From the NCBI GenBank assembly GCA_027574665.1, contig CM050649.1, positions 60,726,150 to 60,790,149 on the forward strand: a stretch of 64,000 bases of DNA. The letters are read 5' to 3'. Both the position numbers and the translations under genes were made by a program. Positions 1-12,795 of this stretch are shown piece after piece. The DNA comes from Rhynochetos jubatus (Eukaryota; Chordata; Aves; Eurypygiformes; Rhynochetidae). Under the pieces are notes generated by a model. That model saw nothing but the letters and a program-made list of their open reading frames with translations, ran no database searches and was not told the origin of the DNA. Position 1 is the first letter of the stretch, and each line of letters begins with the position of its first letter.

Positions 1-170
1 TGAGACTTGAGGATTGCCAGTATGAGGATTAATAAACCTTGTAAATAAAGCAATGTCACTACAAGATGATGTAACAAAGAAATCTTGTGAGGTTCTTTAG
101 TGTTTTATTTTGTAGGTTCTACTTTTGTAGATTTTTTAATATTTCGCTAACGCAAAAAAGCTCCTCTACT
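1..170. other. Unassigned AT-rich flank
   Basis: No repeat, gene or motif is recognised here. The CR1 copy that follows starts at about 171. Confidence 0.5.
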
Positions 171-955
171 CCACCACAAAAATGATGAGAGGGATGAAAC
201 ACCTTTCCTCTGAAGAAAGGATGAGAAAGTTGGGGTCATTCAGCCTGGATAAGAGAACACCTTATTTCAGCCTTTCAGTACTTAAAGGGCACTTTCATGG
301 TTTAGCCCCGGCTGGAAACTAAGCACCACGGACCCACTCATTCATACCCACCCTCTCCCCCTGCCACATGAGATGGGGGAGAGAATCGAGGGGGGATCGG
401 GGACTAAACTTAGTGGGTTGAGACAAAAACAGTTAAATAGGACTGCAAAGGGAGAGGAAATAAGAATAACAATATTAGTAATAAAGGAATACACAAAGAC
501 AATTGATGCATAATGAAATAATGGCTCGCTACATGATGAAAAAACATTCTTTTCATCACAAATCCAAACCAGTAGACTCATACTATTCACTATGATGAAA
601 ACTGACTCTATATCTCAGCTAAAACTAACACAGGGGCTTATAAAAAAGATGGTGATAAACATTTTAGCATGTTGTCTGTTCTAATAGGACAAGGGGTAAT
701 GGTTTTAAACTAAAAGGGGATAGATTTAGACCACATGTAAAGAACAACTTTTTTATAATGAGGGTGGTGAAACACTGGAACAGGTTGCCCAGAGAGCTGG
801 TAGATGCTCTATCCCTGGAAACATTCAAGGTCATGTTGGATGGGGGTCTGAACAGTCTGATCTAGTTGAAGATGTCCCTCCTCATTGGAGGCAGGGTTGG
901 ACTGCATGACCTTGATAGGTCCCTTCCAACCCAAACTGTTCAATGATCCTATGAT
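171..955 (+). mobile_element. CR1 LINE, 3' part, split by a nested LTR
   Basis: This is a 5'-truncated CR1 retrotransposon. The left piece (171-292) matches the end of the CR1 reverse-transcriptase frame and the text around 'ctgaagaaaggatgagaaag'. The right piece (633-955) has 'ggacaaggggtaatgg', 'cactggaacaggttgcccag' and 'ggtcccttccaaccc', and ends in the short direct repeats 'atgatcctatgat' typical of CR1 tails. The two pieces are collinear and are separated by the LTR at 293-632. The copy is decayed and non-coding. Confidence 0.9.
293..632 (-). mobile_element. Solo LTR (ERVL-like), nested in CR1
   Basis: Read on the minus strand, this is the end of an avian ERVL-like LTR. The plus strand begins 'tttcatggtttagcccc' (the usual TGTCATGG with its second base changed) and contains 'gagatgggggagagaatc', shared with the LTR at 11167. 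It ends 'ctaaaactaacaca', matching the reversed LTR start. At 340 bases it is shorter than the 592-base relative, so it is probably internally deleted. The flanking 5-mers ggcac and ggggc match at three of five positions, which is weak support for a target duplication. The family name is from memory. Confidence 0.75.
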
Positions 956-3900
956 GCTCTTATTTCACTGTAAAGGTCAGAGGTATCAGTGAAAATTTCT
1001 AAAAGCATAGCATTTTAGAAAATAAATTAAAAATACCTGTATAAAGAGACAAACATACATATATCCTTAAACACTAGGAATAATTGAATTGCAAAAATAT
1101 AATAAAAAAAAAAAACCAAACCCAACAAAATCCAAACCAAACCCAAAAAATGTTGACTAGAGTTGCTGCAAGTTGTTTTATTGTCTCAAGGTTTTATTCC
1201 AGTAATTCATACATGTATAAGGAATCTCTGATATGTGACAGAGAATTACTTTTAATTTCTTCACATTTTATGTAAAATGGAGTTAGTAAAATATTTCTAA
1301 CTTACTATGAAGAGATTGGATACTTTATACTGCTGATAATAAACATAATTGCTGAAGATATCACTTCATTCCTTTAAAGCATATTACAAAGCAATGACAT
1401 ACCTTGGCATTTATATTTACTTAATCATGGGAGACATAAAACCTGTATTTTGAATAATGATTGTATGCTACTTAGCTACTTTATCATCTTCATAGGGCAG
1501 ACAACCTAAGCTTCAATTTTCACAGGATTCAGTGGTCTGGAAGACCTCTTATTCTGACATTCTGAAAGACTTTTGTCCCCATTTTTTCAAATAAATACTG
1601 ATCTAGCAGTAGGTATTGGATTCACCACCCACAAATCCAACCTTGTCATCATTCTTTGAAGTACTGTGAGATCATAATTTCAGTTTAAAAACAAAGCATG
1701 CTGAATGGATAAAAAATATTTATTCATTTTGCTCAATTACTGGAGCAGAAAAGGGTTAAATGGTCCATTTCAGAAACACATAAAAAGAAAACTTTTTGCT
1801 TTGAAGGAGGGAGAAGAACTGAATTTTTAGACTCTCCAGGGTGGAGAATGTAATATTAAAAAATTGATTGACCCCTGAGGAAATTAAATCAAAGATGATA
1901 TGCCATAATTTATTGATTATGTGGTGGAAGTGTGTTCCTGTACACTGGAACTAATTAAATGTCCAGAATGACAGAATGAATGAGAACATACTATTCTTGA
2001 TATTGTAAATAAAATTGGTTAATGCTTAAAATTGATCCTGTATGTTCCTCATTTACGTGCACATTTAGGTTAATTTTTAAGGCATTAGCTTTTTGTGTTC
2101 CTTCTCAAAATCGATGTCATGTATGAACTTTATTTCACTGAAGTAAAAAGCAGAAACAAGAGAGTCAGTTTTGGCTTTACTAGAAACACACAAATGTCTC
2201 CAGATACAACACAGAGAGCATGGGATCTGTTCCAAAATGTTGCATAAAGAAATACTTGATGATTGACCCTTCATACATAAAAAAAGATTAATGACTAAAA
2301 CCTTCTAATATCTTTTTTCTTTATTTATTTATGTGGCATGATATAGGGGAAAGTAAAGCATATATAAATCTTTGCAAATTACTGTAATAACTATTTTGCT
2401 TGGAAAAAAATGTTTTTAATTAAATGAAACTGTCAGCTTGACACTAGTCAAAGCCTTCCCCTTAAATTTATAGGATTTTACCCACATTTATAGGATTCAG
2501 TGAATTAAACAAAATGAACCTGTGTTTTGATGCACCAGAGACTCTCCTGGGAAAGGTCACATCTATGACAATTTCTTATAAAAAATGTGATATGAGGAAG
2601 AATAGATCCACTGGAGACCATAAGGAGTGGGGGGTAAATTAAGAATAATCTACTGTTTATAGATTTAGGCAGTAATTTAAGAAATTATATTAATTAGCTT
2701 TTGAAAACTGGGATTAGACAGCAACTACACCGACAGTTTCAGTGAAAATGTGTTTTTGCAAAAGAAGGTTGGAATGATTATTCCATTATTAATTCTTTCT
2801 TTTTTCCCTGAGTCATGCCTAGAAAATGTAACTTTATCTCTATTTTGTTTTCTGGAAAACTATTTTAACTTTTCTGAAATTCTAAAAAGGTTATTTATAA
2901 AATTTGGCTCCCATCCATTTAGTCCATCTAAAACCGCATTTTCTTAACTTTGTCAAGTTAAGAATCAAATAAAATTTATTCAGCTTTATTTAGGAACAGA
3001 AATGTAGGAAATAATGTCAGAGATAATGGTGTCTTTTATTCAGAGAAGAACAATTTTTTGTAGATTTATTTGTGTATTTGACTGGCCAGTCATTTTTTAA
3101 AATTACATATTATCACGAATATGATGTACCAGCACTCAGATGTTTATATATATGCACATATGTCACTGTGTGTGCACATGTATAACCATACTCAGACCAG
3201 TGAGCAACTCTGGATGTCCAAGAGAACTACCTATGGTGTTCATGGATTTCCTAAATTTACGGTAGTTCAGGCCAGCTACAATCTTTAGACTCCTGGAATC
3301 TGATTGTATGGTTGAAGACCAAGAAGAAGTAGTTTTAGATATATAGGAGAACATAAAATACTTTGCAACACAAAGGGTCAGCTAGGTACTAATGAAGATT
3401 AGATGCCTAAGTTTCTGGCATTAAAAGAAACTGATTTAATTTTCAGTAATGGTCAGCAGTGAAGATCTAATATATCCAAAAATCACTGTGCATTAAAAGG
3501 TAGCAAAGGTAAGGACTGCAGCTACTTACAGCAATTAAGACCTGTATAAAGATATTAGTTTAGATTAATGTCAGCATGGAACTTTATATTGGATAATCAG
3601 GGGTATCAATTTGAAATTATTTACTTGTAATTAACAAGATTTTTTGTTGTAATGACACATACAAACATGATGAATCAGCCAAAGGTACTCATAAGAACTA
3701 AAGTTTTTTTAATAAAAGTTAATTATTTGATAAAGTTGCTTTCAATTTTTCTTTTTTAGACTTGAAGTATTGCAAATTTCTAAATGTAGTAATGGTCACA
3801 TTAAATATTGACACATTTAAAAGACATTTACGGCTATATGTTGTTCAGATAAACACACAGAAAAATGTCTATATGAAATACTTAAAAACGTGTAAAAATG

Positions 3901-4060
3901 AATCATTCATTTTGCTCAGCATCTAACCTTTTTTACACACTATATCTGATTTTTCTCAATCCTGAACATTTTTAGGGGTAAAAAGTATTTTCCTTACTAA
4001 AGGGGTAACAAAGGGCAAATATAAATGTTTTACAGTGCAGGAAAAGGTATGAGTTTTTCT
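956..4060. other. Unassigned AT-rich DNA
   Basis: No gene or recognisable transposon is seen. An A-rich stretch with CCAAA and CCAAACCC-like words lies at about 1103-1149. All reading frames are short and of ordinary AT-rich composition. Confidence 0.5.
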
Positions 4061-4066
4061 GTTACA

Positions 4067-4117
4067 ATTTGGATAAAGGAGATATCCTTTTTCTACTATC
4101 ACAGGATTTATCCAAAT
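4067..4117. repeat. Perfect 11-base inverted repeat
   Basis: ATTTGGATAAA (4067-4077) is repeated in inverted form as TTTATCCAAAT (4107-4117), separated by 29 bases. A second, overlapping hairpin AAAGGA-gata-TCCTTT lies at 4075-4090. This could be the remnant of a terminal inverted repeat or could be chance in AT-rich DNA. Confidence 0.5.
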
Positions 4118-7100
4118 ATGTTTTGCTATACAAGATTTTACATCCACGAATATTGCAATAAAGAACTCACTTCAATTCTTTTTAAATCTGTTAATCTGCA
4201 GTATGATGTCAAAATCAAAAAAAAAATCCAATGGATATGTTGTACCTTAGTAAAGTCAAATCCTTATTGTAATATCTGTTCAGTATGAAAGATGTTGATA
4301 AGATTCCAGGAAAATAACATGTTTTGTAAGAAACCAGTTGCAAAGGTTTGAAAGACAAATTCCCTTGTTGTAACACTTGATATGTTGATGAAGTACGTCT
4401 GTTACAGCATTTTTTTCAATTAGTTAAATATACTTAAAAAAAAAAAAACCACACCAAATACACTACTAGAATTTTCCTTTGAAGCAAAGCACTTTTCTGA
4501 AAGGGAAATTTATTAGAAATCTTGTCGTGTACTATTACATATCACTACCAGGGTTCTGTGGTATTTATAAATTAGTAAATATAATAAAACATGAAAAGTT
4601 TAATAATAACAAAGCTCTTGCATTTTTGAAATGTAGATTAATGGCATGTTGCAATATTCAATGGAGTACAGTTTAAGTAGAAAAAAAGGAATAAAATAGT
4701 ATCAGATAACCAGGGTCAAATTCAAATCACAAGTATCAACCAGTTTGGAGTCTAATTCTTGGAAATATGTTGGAAGACAAATCACCAACTTCTCAGCTAT
4801 TACGTAACAGTGGAAAAACCTAGGGTAATACTCTGGAAACATATTTGGTCAGTTTGGAAACACAGGCCAAAAATATGAGAACATAAGTTTTGTTTACATG
4901 GAAAACAATGACATGGTAACGGACAAATCTAATATGAAAAAGCAGTGAAACTCTGAAGGACGTTGAAGGTAAGCATGAGTCGTTACCTACAGAAATGAAA
5001 GACAAGTCAGAGATTCCAGGAAACTGTAAGATAGCCAAGGAAAACTTAGTCATATTCATTTTGGAATGCCTGAAGGGCTGTCTAGAACAGTATACTGAGT
5101 ATTAGAAAATGTCAGCATATAGAAAAAGATTTTGGTCTTATTTTTCTGTTAATGAGATGATTGTTTTTCATACCTAAAAGTAATTAAGAAATAGTTTCTA
5201 GGTTTTATCGAATGCAGGGAAGCAAGAATACAAAGAGATTCTATAATTTCCAGTTGTAATATGACAGAAAATGCAATGCACACTCACATTGAGCTGACAG
5301 TGAGCCGTCCAGAAAGAAATGTCAGACAGGCTGAGATGGATGATAGCCCAAGAGAGTAGATGTCAGATGAGAGAGGATATGAAAGAGAGTTCTAATACAG
5401 ACAAAGTCAGGGCAAAGATGTAGTTTGTAGATCTGAAGATGAAAGGAAGAAAAGATATAAAAACAGCAGAAAGGAGGATGTATGGGCAGTGTATTTTTGG
5501 GTTTGTTTTTGTTCTAAACTCATAATTACAAATTGAGAGCATGTTTGCACCAGGGGGAAAAAAAAAAATAAATCTGAGATACCTCTTCAAAAACAAACAC
5601 ATCAGAGGGGGTTTTAAATGAGTCCTACGAGTTGGAAAGAAGAGAGAATTTGATGTTTCCACTATCATTACATTAATGTATTTACATTTTTTTAAGTTTT
5701 TCATTGTATATTTTTTTTAAATCACAGAAACATGCACCCATGAGGAAAGAAACTGTAAGATAGCTATCTCAACTCTCTTTCATATAATAATATTGTTGCA
5801 GATTTATTTTTGTGTAGTTGAAATTACATGTGTCTACCAATTTTGCCTATTAAACAAAATTAACACTGCTAGTAGAAATCAGTTTCTGTGATTTCTTTTT
5901 TATTACTGGTTTGTTTTGGGGTTTTTTTTTTGGAGGGAAAGAGTAAGATATTGTAAAATAAATATGAAGGGGAGAGGGAAGAAGAAACTGTGGCTAACAT
6001 CTTATTCTAAGATGGATGTTGATGAAAATCTGGATGGGATTATATGATAAATTGGTTGGAAATCAGCAAGACTGATCACAGAGGGTTTTTACAATAACTA
6101 TTTCCTATGATCCTACATTTGGGTTAACCTATTATGACCAAATAGAAGTTGGAAAAAAAGCAAAACAAGACAAAACATTAAAGAAAAAAATAAAAACCTC
6201 AGTAGAAAGGAAGTAATGGAAATTGAACATTTTCATTACATGTTCCTAGAAGAGCTGTCCTCAAATTATGGCAACCCTGATTTAGAAGAAGACCTTTCTC
6301 AATGCCAAGTCACAGGGAAAAGTAATAATTTAATAGCAATTGTAAGTTCCAAATGAAAAAAATGTGGTGTTTGAAAGTAAATTAATGATGACCATAATAG
6401 TCATTTTTCTGCTAACAATTCTGAAGAGGATAATTACCCAACCTATCACCTCTACTAAGAACTCCAGAATGAAGGTGCTGAATAATTAAAACTACTGTGA
6501 TTGAACATTTATGAACTATGAACAAAACCCATGTATGCTTTTGCTTCTGCTTTATACAGCAAGCACATATGTATGCAGGTCTGAGTAATGTGCATTGAAT
6601 CACCACACATCTGTTTCAAAACTTGTTAATGACAAAGCTGGGGCCTGGTTGACTCCCCACAGATCATCAAAGACTGAAAGTCTACACACAGGGAATCCAA
6701 AACAGTAATTTGTGCATCTTCAACTTTCTGTAATTGTCAAAAATGGATAAAATGAAGTGAATCCTTGGGAAATTAGCATTCATTTAAGTATCTCCTCTCT
6801 ATGGGGTCTCTTTGACCACTAAGGACTTACTAATTTCCCTGTCACTATCCCAGTAGAAACTTTGAGAAGGGAAGGATAAAATACATCTTATATTTTGTAG
6901 CAAGTTCATTGTTCATTTATAAGCCTGTATTAATTCACATGGCACTCAAAATGCACACCCATTTGCCCAGTAATGTCACATTACTTATCCTTGTTTGGAT
7001 GATAACTCTAGGCTGGAAATTAATACCTGAATTTTAGAAATTAAGTCTGTGAGCAGAATAGAAATTTCTTAGAATATATTAAACCCCCAAATTGCTGATG

Positions 7101-9256
7101 AATTGTTCCAAATACGTCTTCAGTCACAAATGTTACAAATGTTAAATAGCAAGAACAGACAAAAAAATAACCTTTCAATATCTCGATAGACAAATCAGCA
7201 TGTAAAAAATATGATACTCCTCATGAGGTGCTACAGAAAGAAATCCCTATTTCATGACACAAGAGGAATAGATGATGAATGTATTACATTATACATGATG
7301 AATACAAGAAAGCATCACTTTTTTTTTTTTTTAATATCAGATATTAAAAATTAGAACATTTTATCTGTAAGGTCTGCAGTACCTTCACTACTGTATCAGA
7401 CAGCTTCTACTTTCCCAGGAAATAATAGGATGGTTTCTGTACCATTATAAATTTGTCTTTGTATGGGTATTTCTTTCATTACTGATGCAGATTAATATTG
7501 TCTGATTACTTTCTTTGTACTTGATAATAATCCAGGATAACTCACCTTTTATTTTTACTGTACGTGATAAACTGAAATTACCTTTTGCTGCTATGGTAAC
7601 TTTATTTTATAAAAGTGTTCCATTTCAGCTTTTACACTAAATTTGCTCACAATGTGGGAGGAAGAAGAAAGGAACAAATCTGCCATGAGAATGAGAAACT
7701 GAGGATAATTTAAAATTGCATACAAAATATTTAAAATTAAGAATGGCTTCTTTAAAATGTTCACTAAGGGGAGAAAAAAACACCATGCAAACTGCAATAG
7801 TAAGAATTCAATTAGTTTATATTTGCAATAAAAATGTGAAGGGTCTGGTTAAATAGAAATGTCATTCAGAAATCTAGCCACCAAAATGAAATACAAAAAT
7901 CAGAGATAAAAACTAATCTACATTTAAAAGAAAAAAAATAAAGCAATCAAAATGAATACCAACATTTAAAAAATGCCATTGAAAATAGGAAGTTGCAAAA
8001 ATATCCAGAGACAGTTTTGATTTCTTACATATTATTGAGAAGTTTTTATTAGAACTTCTTACAAAATAATATAATGGAATCATACCAGTCAATGAAAATG
8101 GTAATTTCTAAGTCTTCAGTTCAGTGTAAACACATTTAATGTGACTCATAGCATGTATTATACTTTACAAAGATGTTTGAGCTTGATTATGTGCCTTAAA
8201 TACATTGATTTCAACTAAAATTTCACTCAAAAATAGTATGAAAATATGAAATAAAACAATAGCTTAGGGATCTCCATACTAAAACACGCAGAACAAAATG
8301 TTCCAGGATTTAATTTACTTTTATTTGGGTGTGGGTTATTGATCTGGTTTTGTTTGGTTTGGGGTTTTCTTGGTTTCTTTGGAAAAAAAAAAAATCTTAG
8401 TGTAGTGGAAATAAAATTGATTGGTCTATACCAGTAAAACAACACTAATTTCGCCAATCTGACACCAGCTGTATAAAATCAACAAGTTTCAAGAGCCTTC
8501 TATATTAAACCATGAGATAACAAACGAATCACGTTGGATGAAAACATTTATTTTGAGAATTTATATCTTTACTTTCAGCTAAGTTGATCTGCAGTTTTAG
8601 CTTTGCGTAATATATAACAGAATTACTAATAGACCTCCCTGAAAATTCAAACATCCAGACCTTTGAAATGGCCCATAAGATTGTAAAAGATTGGGAAAGA
8701 GACAGGTATGTAACTCATGTCAGATAATTTCAAGCCTGAAATACTTTTTTGGTCATTCTTTCTCAGTGCTCCTGGAAGAGTTAATATGTCAGAGATGTGT
8801 CAACTTTTAACAGTGAATCTTGACAACTGTGCCACCAATACATTGTGACTCTGTTGAGCTCTGTAGGGAAGACACTCCTTCTGTTGAAGTAAAGGGAGGA
8901 TGACATCCACAGTTTGCAGTGTGAGGAGGAGGAAGAAAGAAAAGTGGTGTTACTTCAAATTTTATGGCATCACAGATGTTCTTTGCATGAAGAAAATAGG
9001 TCAACCTCTTTTACTGCAGTTGTTCCTTCTATGACTTGATTTAACTGTCATCTAATTTTAAGCAAAGAAAACAATAAATACAATGTTTCCCAATATGGGC
9101 TGTTAATGATACCTATTTTTTTTTTCTATTGTGTAGAGAACTTATTGATTGTAAAGCTGAGCAAACGATGGATTTATTAAGATAATGACCAAATCACAGA
9201 AAATAACTGTGGTCAAACCAAATGTACTTCCAAGATGTTGAAGAAACAAACTGGGG
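4118..9256. other. Unassigned AT-rich DNA
   Basis: No gene or transposon is recognised. Short homopolymer and T/G runs occur at about 5903-5934, 7319-7332 and 8341-8395. The open frames here (up to 113 codons, minus strand 5363-5704) show no domain, motif or splice context that would support a gene. Confidence 0.5.
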
Positions 9257-9416
9257 AAAAAACAAACAAACCAAACCAAACCAAACCAAACCAAACCAAA
9301 CCAAACCAAACCAAACCAAACCAAACCAAACCAAACCAAACCAAACAAACAAAAAATCAAACAAAAAACCAAAACCCAAAAAATAACAAACAAACCAACA
9401 AAACCCCAACAAACAC
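9257..9416. repeat. (CCAAA)15 microsatellite with A/C-rich flank
   Basis: Positions 9271-9345 are fifteen perfect CCAAA units in a row. They are followed by a degenerate CAAA/CCAAAA-rich stretch to about 9416. The array is free of interruptions, which suggests it is recent or still changing in length. The FGLVW-type peptide read from the other strand is a by-product. Confidence 0.97.
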
Positions 9417-11166
9417 CAAAGCGTATTTATAAATGCTATCTTGATATCACATCTTGTTGCTGAACTGACATGAAGTGGTTTGTTTCATAATGGAAGCTGT
9501 GTAAACTTTCCCCTTTTCATTTTGTTAAATCAATGATTTATACTCTGACAAAAATGAGAATTCAAATTCAAAAGTTCCATTTAGGTGTCACACTGTCTCA
9601 ATATTTTTTAAACATTACAAAATATGTGTTATTTTTACTTTAACTGGACCTATTCTAACAAATTCAGTCTATATTCAAAAATATTTTCTATCCCTCCTAA
9701 AATATATTTTTCCATATTTACTTACGTGAAAGAACAAACAGACAAATAAGTAAATGCTCAGTTCCAAGGAGAAAAACATTCCACTACCAAAACCTTAATG
9801 TCACCTCCAGATGGATGCAAGATTGATCTGTATTCTAGATTCTCAGAACAGTGTTACTAGGGAATTGTATACAATATTTGGAGTATACGCAACTTCAGGG
9901 CATGAAGGTTCTAAAAATAAAAGCTGACACTATTGTAGTGTGCTTAAATGTGATTGACAAGAATACTGAAGTCATAAAGAATGAGACAAAATTGTTATGA
10001 CACTAGGCAAGCTGCTTGAACAATGACTGAGAAGGAAGAGAAACCTCTTTTGTGTTCCAGGATTTTTTTTTTTTTCCTCTGGAAAACAAACAAACAAACA
10101 AAACCCCCAAAAAACCCCAACAGACATTCCATTTGACAGAAGTTACATTTAAGAAATTGATAACTTTTTCTTGAAGAGATAAAATATATGAAACTTTATC
10201 CTTAACTGAAAAGCGCATTACCACTCTGTAACATTCATTAAAACAGAAATTTCACTTTCTGATATCCCTATTTATATTTTAGTGAATTCTTCATGATTCC
10301 TAAGAAAATGAGTGAGCTATAAAAGAGGTTAACACCTGCTTCAAAGAAAAAACTTGTTGAGTTTTCTGGATATGGATTTGTTTCCTTTTTTTTTCCTGTT
10401 TGGCCTGACATCATTTTTCATATTCTCTTAGGCCTCTGAGCAGCTACTGTTTGGTTTTTACTATATCTTGATGTATTAACCTAAGTTAAAATGTGTGTGG
10501 AAATTAGATCAGGCTAAGACAACACAAATTTTCTTTTTTATGGAAGTTGTAGAAATATGGAAATGTATGACATTTATAGACAAAATAGCAACTTATATGT
10601 AGCATTTTACATCTGATTACTCAAAAAGACTTAATTCGTATTTAGGTGTGAAAATATGCACAGTAAATGTGCACTAGAAAAGGTGGAGGAAAGATGAATG
10701 GGAAAGGAATTGAACTCCAATTTTTTTTTTTTTTTTTTTTTAACTTAGTGAAACTAAAACTTTCTACCAGTGCACTTCCTTCTTCAGGTTTTCATATTCC
10801 ATTTTCTCATATGTTGTTAGTCCCAGAGCTACAGATAGTTGAAACGTCCTTTTAAAACTATCTGTTCATAATTTGATACTACCACAGAAAGAAGCACCTG
10901 CCGATTCCCAGGGTACAACAGTAAGTGTAGTTTGCAGGCTGAAACAGCTGGCACCACTACTTAACACAATCAGGATTTACATTTAAAATGTACTTGGTAT
11001 TATATTAGGTTTCAGTAACTACTTTTCATCATGTGACCATCTGTTTCTGCACTTGCAATTTTGTTCTTCCCTTGATAGCTGTAGCAAAATCAAAATAAAG
11101 TAAAAGTCATGCTGGGTATTGTACAGTAAATCTCTTTACTGAACACTAAGGAACACAGTTGCCTAA
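9417..11166. other. Unassigned AT-rich DNA with simple runs
   Basis: It contains an AAAC run at 10083-10102 and a run of 21 T at 10721-10741. No gene or transposon is recognised. Confidence 0.5.
10721..10741. repeat. T21 run
   Basis: A single uninterrupted T homopolymer. Confidence 0.95.
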
Positions 11167-11287
11167 TGTGGTTTAGCCCTGGTAGGCAGCTCACCACCGC
11201 ACAGCCGGTCTCTCGCTCCCCCAGCAGTACGGGGGAGAGAATCTAATGGGTAAAAGTGCAAAAACCGGTGGGTTGACATAAAGATAA

Positions 11288-11293
11288 TTTAAT
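11288..11293 (-). promoter_or_regulatory. ATTAAA polyadenylation-type signal of the LTR
   Basis: The minus strand reads ATTAAA downstream, in LTR sense, of the TATA-like box. This is the order expected in an LTR. Confidence 0.5.
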
Positions 11294-11480
11294 AAATTAA
11301 CAGAAGCTGCACATGCAAGCAAAGCAAAATAAGGAATTACTTCACCACTACCCATTGGCAGGCTGGTGTTCCATCCTGGTTTCCTGGTTTCCAGGAAAGC
11401 AGGGCTCCATCATGCCTAATGTTTATTTGGGAAGATAAACACCGTCACACACAACATTCCCCTTTCTCCTTTGTCCCCCA

Positions 11481-11490
11481 GCTTTATATG
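11481..11490 (-). promoter_or_regulatory. TATA-like box of the LTR
   Basis: The minus strand reads CATATAAAGC within the U3-type half of the LTR, upstream in LTR sense of its polyadenylation signal. It is a relic of the retroviral promoter. Present activity cannot be judged. Confidence 0.55.
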
Positions 11491-11758
11491 CTGAGCAAGA
11501 TGTCACACTGTATGGAATATTCCTTTTGTCAGTTGGGGTCAGCTGTCCCAGCTGTGTCCTCTTCCACCTTCTTGTGCACCCCCAGCCTACTCACTGGTGG
11601 AGTAGCGTGAAAAGCTGGGAAATCTGTGTAAGCACTAAATAATTAAATAACTGAAACATCCATCAGTTACTGACACTGTTTTCATCAGAAATCCAGTGTA
11701 TAGCACCATACAAGCTACAATGAAGAAAAGTAACTGTATCCCAGTCAAAACCACTACA

Positions 11759-12674
11759 GCTAAGAACAAACACTGGCTTTTTTTCAAATTGTATTTCAGC
11801 AATTTTATGCACTACAAAATTCTATAATGAAACATAAATTATAAACTGCCACAAATATCGCTAACGGTACCACAAATATTTCATAAAAAGGCCCAAACTA
11901 GATGTTAAGCACCTAAGTTAAAAAGTGATACTTGAAACTTACCATTCATAACATCTGACCACAAAAAAACACATTGACCACAAAAGGATGACAGACAGAA
12001 ATAGTCTAGTATGACTTATTCAGGTTCTAGGCACTCAGTTTCCTTCAGGCATCCATGATTTACTGCGCTGCTGTGACAGTGTCTTAAGTTTTATACGCTT
12101 ACGGTTAATATTTTTTTTTGCTTGCTAAATGACTACTTAGAAAACTAAATTTTTAACTGTAACCAAAGAGAAACATGAAATTATTTTAAGCTTTTATGAG
12201 TAATTAAATGATTTTATCACTATGAAAAATATTTGCATACTACTAAATATCAGAAAATATATTTTTGGCTACATCCAAGTTGCAATATTTGTCATCATAT
12301 ACCACAAGCAGACAGTTTCTCCCTCCAATTTTTTCTTAGTCTAAAAGTACAAGGGGAAAGATTAAAGTAATTTGAACCATCCTTTCAAGAGCTGCAGTCT
12401 TTTGGCCAGATGTGTAGACTGGAACATAGCATAGCAAAATCGTGAAAAATACCTAATATTCCAGCTACACTGTAATCTTTAGTTCATGAAAACTCTCTTG
12501 GGAGATTTATTTTTCATGGGTTCTATATTAATATTTAGCAATACCAAAAAAAATTTAGTTTCCATTTGATTATAGTGCTCTGCTTTGGTTTACAAGCGTG
12601 ATTTTGAAATAAGAAAATTGCAGTGCCTCTTTTGGTTAAAAGTTTCCTTTTATTTATGTAATACTAAAATTATT
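11759..12674. other. Unassigned AT-rich DNA
   Basis: No gene or repeat family is recognised between the LTR and the next CR1. Confidence 0.5.
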
Positions 12675-12795
12675 TAGACTAGACTAGACTAGAGTAGGCT
12701 AGAATAGACTAGAATAGAATAGACTAACTTAGTTGGAAGTGACCTACAACAATCTTCTAGTCCAACTGCCTGACCAACTTAGAGCTGACCAAAAG

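Larger units (their letters stand above)
11167..11758 (-). mobile_element. Solo LTR, avian ERVL-like
   Basis: A 592-base LTR on the minus strand. The plus strand runs from 'tgtggtttagccctgg' to 'gtcaaaaccactaca', so it is bounded by TG...CA. Read on its own strand it has a TATA-like CATATAAAGC (11481-11490) and an ATTAAA polyadenylation-type signal (11288-11293) in the right order. The flanks are cctaa and gctaa, a four-of-five match to the 5-base target duplication expected for ERVL. No retroviral genes lie next to it, so it is a solo LTR left by recombination. Confidence 0.9.

Noticed and set aside
5363..5704. 113-codon minus-strand frame
   Set aside because: Low-complexity AT-rich text, hydrophobic by composition, with no motif or neighbouring gene structure.
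9271..9345. CRISPR-like array
   Set aside because: The units are 5 bases with no spacers. It is a eukaryotic microsatellite.
9142..9432. Open frames encoding repeated FGLVW or KPNQT-like peptides on both strands
   Set aside because: They are translations of the CCAAA array. A 5-base unit gives a periodic stop-free frame without any selection.
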